Assembly: GCF_000145035.1 (NCBI RefSeq)
Contig: NC_014387.1
Span: 2,718,001 to 2,782,000 of the forward strand
DNA from: Butyrivibrio proteoclasticus B316
Lineage (GTDB): Bacteria; Bacillota; Clostridia; Lachnospirales; Lachnospiraceae
DNA length: 64,000 nucleotides
Direction of reading: 5' to 3'
Of the stretch, positions 58,352 to 64,000 are shown in pieces. A model generated the notes under the pieces. That model was given only the letters and a program-made list of their open reading frames with translations, was not told the origin of the DNA and made no database searches. The position numbers and the translations under genes are program-made. How positions within the stretch are numbered: position 1 is the first letter of the stretch; every line of letters begins with the position of its first letter.

Positions 58352-60139
58352 TCAGCCCACCTCCAGACCTTCCATCTGAGCAGTATAAAGGTGATAATAA
58401 TCTCCCTTTTTGGCCATAAGCTCATCATGGCTTCCGCACTCAGTTATACCACCGTCATTGATATACATGATCTTATCGCATTTAGTAATAGTAGAAAGTC
58501 TATGCGCAATGATAAAGCTTGTTCTTCCTGTAAGCATAGCGTCAAGGCCCTGCTGAAGAGCTTTCTCAGTCTGTACATCAATACTTGAAGTTGCTTCATC
58601 AAGAACAAGAATTGAAGGGTCTGATAAAAGAGTTCTGGCAAAAGAAATCAGCTGCTTCTGTCCCTGTGACAAAAGAGCACCTCTCTCTTTTACCTCAGTC
58701 CTGTAGCCATCCTGCATACCCTTGATAAAGCTATGTGCACAGACTGTCTTACTTGCCCGCCTTATCTCAACTTCAGTAGCGTCGAGCTTACCATATCTGA
58801 TATTGTCTTCAATCGTACCTGAGAAAATAAAGCTATCCTGAAGCATGATTCCCATTTGAGAACGAAGAGACTGAAGCGTAACTTTAGAGATGTCCTGTCC
58901 GTCAATAAGGATCCTTCCACTATCCACATTGTAAAATCTCGATATCAGGCTGACTATCGTACTCTTTCCTGCTCCGGTTGGTCCTACAAGAGCAACGCTC
59001 TCTCCCGGCTTAACGCTAAATGAAACGTTATGAAGTATCTCTTTTCCCTTCTCATAGGAAAAAGAAACATTCTCAAAAGTAACTTCTCCGACAACCTTGG
59101 GCATCTCTATAGCATCCGGCTCATCATCTACAGTTACAGGCTCATCCATAGTTTCAAAAATTCTCTCTAGATAGGCCATATTGTTGATAAAGCCGTTAAA
59201 AATATTACCAAGATTCATGATAGGCTGCCAGAATCTTGATGCATAGCTTGAAATAGCCACAATTGTACCAAGAGTCTCACTTCCATGTGAAAAGATAAAG
59301 AGGCCAAACAGGAAAATTGCTGCCCTTACCAGAACAGAAATAGTGTCAATTCCCGGCCATACAAGGGTACTGTAGCCGACAGCTGTCATCCAGGTCTTTC
59401 TGCAGTTACCAGAAAGAGTCTTGAAAATCTCAGCATTTTCATCCTCTCTTGCAAAGATCTGTGTAATTCTTGCTCCAACAATGTTCTCCTGTAAATAGGC
59501 ATTGAGGTTTGAGTTCTTGTTGGATACTGCCTGCCAGGCTTTTCTCTGTTTATTCTTGATCCAGAACATGAAAGCCATGAGGAAAGGAACGCCTGCGAGT
59601 ACTACAAGGCTAAGGCTCACATCAACTGCGAACATAAACACAACAATAAATACAAGGTTGATGATTTCCAAAACTACGTTTATAAGGCCGTTACTGAGCA
59701 TATCAGAAACTGAGTTTACATAGTTAACTACTCGCACAAGGATCTTACCCTGTGGTCTGTCATCATAGTATTGGAAAGGTAACTTTTGTAAATGCTTAAA
59801 TAGATCTGATCTGATCTGGTAAATAATATCCTGGCTGACATTTACCATAATGTGTGAACGAATCGTAGTAAAGATAACGCTCAATATATAAAAGCAGGAA
59901 ACTGCTACAACAAGTCCATACAACATATGAACATTGCCACTTGGTATAGCTTCATCAAGTGCCTTCTGCACGATCATCGGGCTGGCCAGTGCTGCCGCAC
60001 CACCAAGAGCTGACAGAACGAGTGCAAGCACCATTTTTCCCGCATGTTTCTTGATATAAACCCATGCCCTCAACAGGTGGCGCAGGTCAAAAGGCTCTTC
60101 AAGAATTTCATCTTCTTTATATGTATTTCTTCTTGCCAT
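58352..60139 (-). CDS. ABC exporter half-transporter with consensus ATPase site
   Basis: 595 residues: six membrane helices (about 35-325) and an ATPase domain with Walker A GPTGAGKS (386-393), signature LSQGQ (490-494), catalytic E515 in VLDEATS and H546 in IIAHRLS. It follows the partner gene by 15 nt. The consensus Glu and His here pair with non-consensus residues in the partner, the BmrCD/TM287-288 pattern of heterodimeric multidrug exporters. AAAGGAGAATAATC precedes the ATG. Confidence 0.9.
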   Translation of the reverse strand: MARRNTYKEDEILEEPFDLRHLLRAWVYIKKHAGKMVLALVLSALGGAAALASPMIVQKALDEAIPSGNVHMLYGLVVAVSCFYILSVIFTTIRSHIMVNVSQDIIYQIRSDLFKHLQKLPFQYYDDRPQGKILVRVVNYVNSVSDMLSNGLINVVLEIINLVFIVVFMFAVDVSLSLVVLAGVPFLMAFMFWIKNKQRKAWQAVSNKNSNLNAYLQENIVGARITQIFAREDENAEIFKTLSGNCRKTWMTAVGYSTLVWPGIDTISVLVRAAIFLFGLFIFSHGSETLGTIVAISSYASRFWQPIMNLGNIFNGFINNMAYLERIFETMDEPVTVDDEPDAIEMPKVVGEVTFENVSFSYEKGKEILHNVSFSVKPGESVALVGPTGAGKSTIVSLISRFYNVDSGRILIDGQDISKVTLQSLRSQMGIMLQDSFIFSGTIEDNIRYGKLDATEVEIRRASKTVCAHSFIKGMQDGYRTEVKERGALLSQGQKQLISFARTLLSDPSILVLDEATSSIDVQTEKALQQGLDAMLTGRTSFIIAHRLSTITKCDKIMYINDGGITECGSHDELMAKKGDYYHLYTAQMEGLEVG

Positions 60140-60154
60140 GATTATTCTCCTTTC

Positions 60155-61939
60155 TCACGCACCTGCCTGCAATTTAACAAGTTCAGCATAGTAACCGCCA
60201 AGCTTTATAAGCTCTTCATGCGTTCCGCGCTCTTTGATCTCACCATGCTGCATGATGAGGATCTGGTCCGCATCCTTAGTTGTGGAAATTCGCTGAGCAA
60301 TAATGATCTTGGTACATGGGAAATCAAGATGACGCAGGCTATCCTGGATTTCTTTTTCCGTCTCGAGATCCACAGCGGAGGTCGTATCATCAAGTATCAA
60401 AATAGATGGTCTTACCGCCAGAGCTCTAGCAAGAGATATTCTCTGTTTCTGTCCTCCTGACAGGCCGACACCTCTTTCTCCGACTATCGTATCGTAACCT
60501 TCAGGCATCTTGGCAATAAAGTCTGAAGCTGCAGAGTACTTGGCAAATCGAACTACTTCTTCCTTGCTGATATTGCTGTCACCGTAAGCTATGTTTCCAT
60601 CTATAGTATCCGAATAAAGGAGTACATCCTGGGTTGCAAGTCCTATATTCTTACGAAGCTGGTTTAATTTGAGCTTATTCACATTTATTCCATCTATCAG
60701 GATTTCTCCCTCTGTAGGTTCATAGAACCTTGGAATCAGATGAATAAGGGATGTTTTACCACATCCGGTTTCTCCCATGATTGCGATAGTCTGTCCGGGT
60801 TTGGCGGTAAAAGAGATATGCTCAAGGACAGGGAGTTTGGCATCCGCATACTGGAATGATACATTCCTAAACTCAACCTCTCCTTTGAATCTGTCTGGAA
60901 CATCAACTGCATCAGGAGCATCCACAATTTTAGGCTCTGAATAGTAAATCTCCATAACCTTGGCAGAAGCAGCAGAGAATCTCTGGAATTCGTTCATAAC
61001 GTTACCAAGCTGTCTCATAGGGTTTGCAATTGCCCAGATAAGGCCCGAAAATGATACGTACTCACCCATTGTCATCTCACCGCCTATGAGGAACAAACCA
61101 CCTGCCAAAAGCAGAATAACTCCCAAAAGGTTTGCAAGTGTTTCTACAAAGGGATAGAAACGAAGCCAAATGCGAGCAGTCTTTTTGTTGGTATCCCTAT
61201 AATCTGTATTACAATCATCAAATTTGCTGATCTCATAGTCTTCTCTTGCAAAAGCTTTGACAACTCTGTTACCTGCTATATTCTCCTGGGCAACTGTATT
61301 CATATACGCAAGCTTCTCACGAAGAAGTGCATGCATAGGCGCAACCAGAAGTTTGAAAACATAAATAATAAAGAAAATAAGCGGAGCTACGATAAGAAGG
61401 TTAAACGCAAGCTTCCAATCCATGATGATAAAATAGATTGCAGTTGCGGAAACCAGAGAAAAAGCCTCCACTACCATTCTCACAACCCAGGCAACCATGT
61501 GTCTTACAGCATCAAGGTCACCTGTAACCCTTGTCATAAGGTCACCTGTCCTATAGGTACTGTAGAACTTCATGTCCTGTCTCTGTATTTTGTTATACAG
61601 GAAATTTCTGACTCTAAAGAGCACTCCCTGAGATACATGCTCATAAGCCATGCAGTCCAGATATACGATGATACATCTGAGCACAGTGAGCCCTACCATG
61701 AGCGCAAGGAGTTTAAAGAACTGATCCGAATGCTCAGCCATGTTCTGTCTGGCACCCTCTCCGGTCAGGAATTCATCTACAATTTTGCCAGAAAAAAAAG
61801 GCACTGTAAGCTGCAACATATTGTAAACAACCGTGCCTAATACTGCGCAGATATAAATGAATCTGTTCCCTTCCATATTGTCCCATAACCATTGCAATCT
61901 GGTCCTGGGATACTTCCACTTTCTGTCTTTCCTTTTCAT
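60155..61939 (-). CDS. ABC exporter half-transporter with degenerate ATPase site
   Basis: 594 residues from ATG at 61939 (GGGGTGATCATT upstream; the frame's GTG at 61948 is an alternative). Six membrane helices, then Walker A GETGCGKT (389-396) and signature LSGGQ (493-497). The catalytic Glu is Asp (D518, LILDDTTS) and the H-loop His is Gln (Q549, IIAQRIS), so this subunit provides the degenerate site. First gene of the pair. It probably exports lipids, peptides or drugs. Confidence 0.9.
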   Translation of the reverse strand: MKRKDRKWKYPRTRLQWLWDNMEGNRFIYICAVLGTVVYNMLQLTVPFFSGKIVDEFLTGEGARQNMAEHSDQFFKLLALMVGLTVLRCIIVYLDCMAYEHVSQGVLFRVRNFLYNKIQRQDMKFYSTYRTGDLMTRVTGDLDAVRHMVAWVVRMVVEAFSLVSATAIYFIIMDWKLAFNLLIVAPLIFFIIYVFKLLVAPMHALLREKLAYMNTVAQENIAGNRVVKAFAREDYEISKFDDCNTDYRDTNKKTARIWLRFYPFVETLANLLGVILLLAGGLFLIGGEMTMGEYVSFSGLIWAIANPMRQLGNVMNEFQRFSAASAKVMEIYYSEPKIVDAPDAVDVPDRFKGEVEFRNVSFQYADAKLPVLEHISFTAKPGQTIAIMGETGCGKTSLIHLIPRFYEPTEGEILIDGINVNKLKLNQLRKNIGLATQDVLLYSDTIDGNIAYGDSNISKEEVVRFAKYSAASDFIAKMPEGYDTIVGERGVGLSGGQKQRISLARALAVRPSILILDDTTSAVDLETEKEIQDSLRHLDFPCTKIIIAQRISTTKDADQILIMQHGEIKERGTHEELIKLGGYYAELVKLQAGA

Positions 61940-62072
61940 AATGATCACCCCGTATGTAGCATATAATAAAGTTTGCTATAGATTTGATTCTATTACCACC
62001 AAAATAGGATTGCAATAAGATTTTGCGCAATATTCTTATCATTTTCAAGCATTTACTAATCATAAATTGTTA

Positions 62073-62497
62073 TGCCCAAAGACGGCCCTTTTATCCACGC
62101 AGTGTTATTGCCTGCTCGTCACTGACAAATGCAGATTTTCTTAGATGTTTCCGCATTTTTTCTTTTATTGATGCATGCTCAGCTAAACTTGCAGGACGGA
62201 TAAGATATCTACTAAATGAAAATGACAAAGCTCGCAAAAGCGAGCGTATTAAAAAGAGAAGAACTCAATCTTTCAAGTAAACTTGAAGAAGTTGAGTTCT
62301 TCTCTTTTTATAGATGCTACGCATCGTATGTCATTTTCATATTTTCAATACTTAACGCTCCGTCCTGCTTCAAACAAAGCTTCGCATGCATCGTAAAAAA
62401 ATGCTATGGAAACATTAGAAAATCGCATTTGCCATCTCAGACTCGCATGCAACAACATCTGCTTGAAACCGGGCCGAGGATGTGAGTACTTTGAGCC
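62073..62497. ncRNA. Roughly 425-nt branched inverted-repeat element, possible structured RNA
   Basis: Two arms (about 62073-62277 and 62282-62497) are inverted copies with bulges. Paired blocks from the inside out: TTCAAG/CTTGAA at the tip; AAAAGAGAAGAACTCAA (62252-62268) with its complement near 62292-62308; ATGAAAATGACA/TGTCATTTTCAT; GCAGGACGGA/TCCGTCCTGC; GATGCATGC/GCATGCATC; AAATGCAGATTTTC with GAAAATCGCATTT; CGGCCC/GGGCCG. Each arm also has its own side hairpin at matching positions: GCTCGC-AAAA-GCGAGC (62230-62245) and GATGC-TAC-GCATC (62313-62325). Mismatches are often G-T, as expected for RNA pairing. It sits in the 770-bp gene-free stretch before tRNA-Thr. Known large RNAs (RNase P, tmRNA, 6S) do not fit. 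Confidence 0.6.
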
Positions 62498-62504
62498 ATA
62501 GAAT

Positions 62505-62640
62505 AGACGGCTGAATATGTAAATCCATGAAATCCCGGCAGGAGTGGCAAAAAAATGCCTCTTGCGTAAGCGAAAGGGCCTTCAGGCGGATTGGGCGCGG
62601 AGTGAATACTCTGCGAATAGTAACAGCATGTTATCTGAAT
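62505..62640. other. Structured GC-richer spacer before tRNA-Thr
   Basis: Contains a perfect 8-bp stem CGCGGAGT-GAAT-ACTCTGCG (62596-62615) and a GGCA-A6-TGCC stem near 62550. No convincing protein is encoded. It could be a separate small RNA or the tail of the element at 62073-62497. Confidence 0.4.
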
Positions 62641-62652
62641 ATGCTTTTGGGA

Positions 62653-62682
62653 TTGACAAAGCTAACAGGTGGTTGTTATAAT
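62653..62682 (+). promoter_or_regulatory. Promoter of tRNA-Thr
   Basis: Consensus TTGACA (62653-62658), 18-bp spacer, consensus TATAAT (62677-62682), starting transcription about 20 nt before the tRNA. Confidence 0.85.
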
Positions 62683-62708
62683 ATCGTTTGTGACTCCAAG
62701 GAGTTCAA

Positions 62709-62781
62709 GCTGTTGTAGCACAGTCGGTAGTGCGTCGCATTGGTAGTGCGGAGGTCACGAGTTCGATTCTCGTCAGCAGCT
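62709..62781 (+). tRNA. tRNA-Thr (anticodon GGT)
   Basis: Folds into a full cloverleaf: acceptor GCTGTTG/CAGCAGC (one G-T), D-arm GCAC-AGTCGGTA-GTGC, anticodon arm TCGCA-TTGGTAG-TGCGG with anticodon GGT after U33, variable AGGTC, T-arm ACGAG-TTCGATT-CTCGT, discriminator T. CCA is not encoded. Own promoter and terminator, so a single-gene transcript. GGT reads ACC and ACT codons. Confidence 0.95.
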
Positions 62782-62783
62782 TT

Positions 62784-62812
62784 GCCCTAAACCGTTTGGT
62801 TTGGGGCTTTTC
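62784..62812 (+). terminator. Terminator of tRNA-Thr
   Basis: GCCCTAAACC (62784-62793) pairs with GGTTTGGGGC (62798-62807, one G-T) and is followed by TTTTCTTTTTT. Confidence 0.85.
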
Positions 62813-62896
62813 TTTTTTGTTATTCTCAATTTCCCGTTTTCACAAAAAACCTACCAATTTTATAAAATCCCAAATTGAATCTACTTTCAGGAGTCT

Positions 62897-62925
62897 TTTA
62901 CTTTCTGTGCATCACCACCTATGAT
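62897..62925 (+). promoter_or_regulatory. Candidate promoter of the zinc-ribbon nuclease gene
   Basis: TTTACT (62897-62902), 17-bp spacer, TATGAT (62920-62925). Downstream TATAGCA-G-TGCTATA (62951-62965) is a perfect palindrome in the leader, a possible operator. Confidence 0.45.
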
Positions 62926-62986
62926 AGTATTAATCAGGCAAGGATAAGTTTATAGCAGTGCTATAGAACAGAGAGATATTGAAAAT

Positions 62987-64000
62987 ATGAACGAAAAAAT
63001 CAAATTGACAGAAATACCTGAACTGACAGCCATAGTTGATAATGAAGAAAACAAAAAAGAAGGTATCAATGTATCATCGTTATTCGTTAACTCTTCCAAG
63101 GTTATAAACTGGAAATGTGAAAAGGAGCATAGTTTCAAAGAAAAGGTAAGCCTGATGTACAGAAGGAAGCATAAGTGTTTCTATTGTACTGGTAGGCAAG
63201 TGTTGTCAGGCGAGAATGATCTAAAGACTCTATATCCTGAACTTGCAGCAGAATTTGATATAGAAAAAAACAATATAACACCTGATAAAATATCTCCTAA
63301 AGACACTGGTCTTTACTGGTGGACATGTAAAAATAGTCATCCAAGTTTTCAACAAAGTGTTGAGCATCGTGTAAGTAGGAATACAATCTGTCCTTATTGT
63401 ACTGGAAGAAAAATCATTAGTGGTAAAAGCGATTTAGAAACACTTTTCCCTGAAATAGCAAAAGAATGGGATACATCAAAGAATAACGGAATTCTACCAA
63501 GTGAGGTATCTCCTTATTCTTACACTTCGTATAACTGGATATGTCCTAAAGGTCATTCATATAAGAAAAAGGTAATCAAGAGAACAAAGTTTCACAAGCC
63601 CATAGATTGCCCTAAGTGTGTAAAAGCTTACTCAACATCATTTCCAGAGCAAGCAATTTATTACTATGCGAAAAAATGCTTCCCCGATGCAATTAATAGA
63701 TATAAAGAGCCTTTTGAAAAGGGAATGGAATTAGATATTTACATACCAATGTATAGATTGGGAATTGAGTATGATGGAATCGCTTTTCATAATGACGAAG
63801 GTCAGCATGATCGTGAACGCAGAAAATACTTGGCATGTCAAGAAATGGGGATAAGGCTTGTTAGAATCAAGGAATCTAAGGACACTTGGGAAGATACAGC
63901 CGATGATATTTTCTATATTAAGAAGAGAATGAAAGATATAGAGCTTTCTGCGTTTCTAAGTTTTTTGTTTGGAAGCCTATTCTCCTTCAGTATGTATACA
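62987..64000 (+). CDS. Zinc-ribbon protein with endonuclease-like domain (runs off the window)
   Basis: 338 codons from ATG at 62987 with no stop before base 64000. Three zinc-ribbon repeats of the type W-x-C-x3-H...C-x2-C: C44/H48/C64/C67, C114/H118/C135/C138 and C186/H190/C208/C211 (the DUF4379-type treble clef). They are followed by a PD-(D/E)XK/Vsr-like endonuclease segment: FPEQAI (E221), MELDIYIP (D250), LGIEYDGIAFH (E261, D263), and QEMGIRLVRIKE (basic strand with K). Similar zinc-ribbon nucleases occur in phage and mobile regions and may be homing or defence nucleases. The ribosome site is weak (AGAGAGATATTGAAAAT). Confidence 0.75.
   Translation, partial: MNEKIKLTEIPELTAIVDNEENKKEGINVSSLFVNSSKVINWKCEKEHSFKEKVSLMYRRKHKCFYCTGRQVLSGENDLKTLYPELAAEFDIEKNNITPDKISPKDTGLYWWTCKNSHPSFQQSVEHRVSRNTICPYCTGRKIISGKSDLETLFPEIAKEWDTSKNNGILPSEVSPYSYTSYNWICPKGHSYKKKVIKRTKFHKPIDCPKCVKAYSTSFPEQAIYYYAKKCFPDAINRYKEPFEKGMELDIYIPMYRLGIEYDGIAFHNDEGQHDRERRKYLACQEMGIRLVRIKESKDTWEDTADDIFYIKKRMKDIELSAFLSFLFGSLFSFSMYT

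Noticed and set aside
62073-62497. RNase P RNA, tmRNA, 6S or SRP RNA
   Set aside because: Size and conserved cores do not match; the tRNA-like end needed for tmRNA is absent.

Overview
The window looks like chromosomal DNA of an anaerobic Firmicute of the family Lachnospiraceae, most like Butyrivibrio or Pseudobutyrivibrio. The grounds are AT-rich low-GC sequence, strong AGGAGG-type ribosome sites, a CIRCE/htpG unit, HelD, many lipoproteins, a cytoplasmic GH43 enzyme, a PilZ protein and a GGDEF protein with a LacI-like sensor. No phage, transposase or CRISPR genes were seen. The species assignment is inference.

Layout. 1-4.2 kb: an ABC efflux operon (ATPase plus truncated HlyD-type adaptor), a formate/nitrite channel, a membrane protein and YccF. 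4.2-18.4 kb: an accessory zone read almost entirely on the minus strand. It holds a 53-bp-period array of alternating inverted half-sites, GNAT and HAD genes, two lipoproteins, an APH(3')-like kinase, a chloramphenicol acetyltransferase, a second degenerate kinase, an AAA/DUF4143 ATPase flanked by TTTCGCAAA-type inverted repeats, an HD hydrolase, an XRE regulator with an MFS exporter, and gene remnants and repeated segments that record recombination. 18.6-20.05 kb: a radical SAM protein and an ABC ATPase gene cut off before its signature motif. 20.05-27.4 kb: a coherent block with a four-gene operon (DnaB/KaiC-like ATPase, MBL-fold hydrolase, PD-(D/E)XK-type protein, PPP phosphatase), a divergent double-HTH regulator that is probably leaderless, and a CbbX-type AAA protein divergent from a small unknown protein.

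27.5-43 kb: HtpG under a CIRCE site; a LacI-sensor/GGDEF protein; a PrsA-like foldase; an FAD oxidoreductase; a 2-isopropylmalate synthase fused to an AraC DNA-binding domain (the most unusual gene here); an ACT protein; GH43; HelD; MoxR. 43-52.5 kb: the VWA partner of MoxR, then a sugar-ester locus (GH13_18 phosphorylase, PRK-like kinase, LacI, binding protein, two permeases) resembling E. coli ycj, suggesting uptake and phosphorolysis of glucosylglycerate or a similar glucoside. 52.5-62 kb: a 65-bp tandem repeat, ManC, an SGNH hydrolase, GlmS (promoter visible, no room for a glmS ribozyme), a PilZ protein and an asymmetric heterodimeric ABC exporter. 62-64 kb: a roughly 425-nt branched inverted-repeat element, a structured spacer, tRNA-Thr(GGT) and the start of a zinc-ribbon endonuclease-like gene that runs off the window.

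Best leads: the LeuA-AraC fusion, the 425-nt structured element, the 4.3-4.6 kb array, the 20-27 kb operon, and the repeat mosaic at 6 kb and 13 kb that looks like an insertion with a 9-bp junction duplication. All product calls rest on reading motifs by eye; no database search was run.
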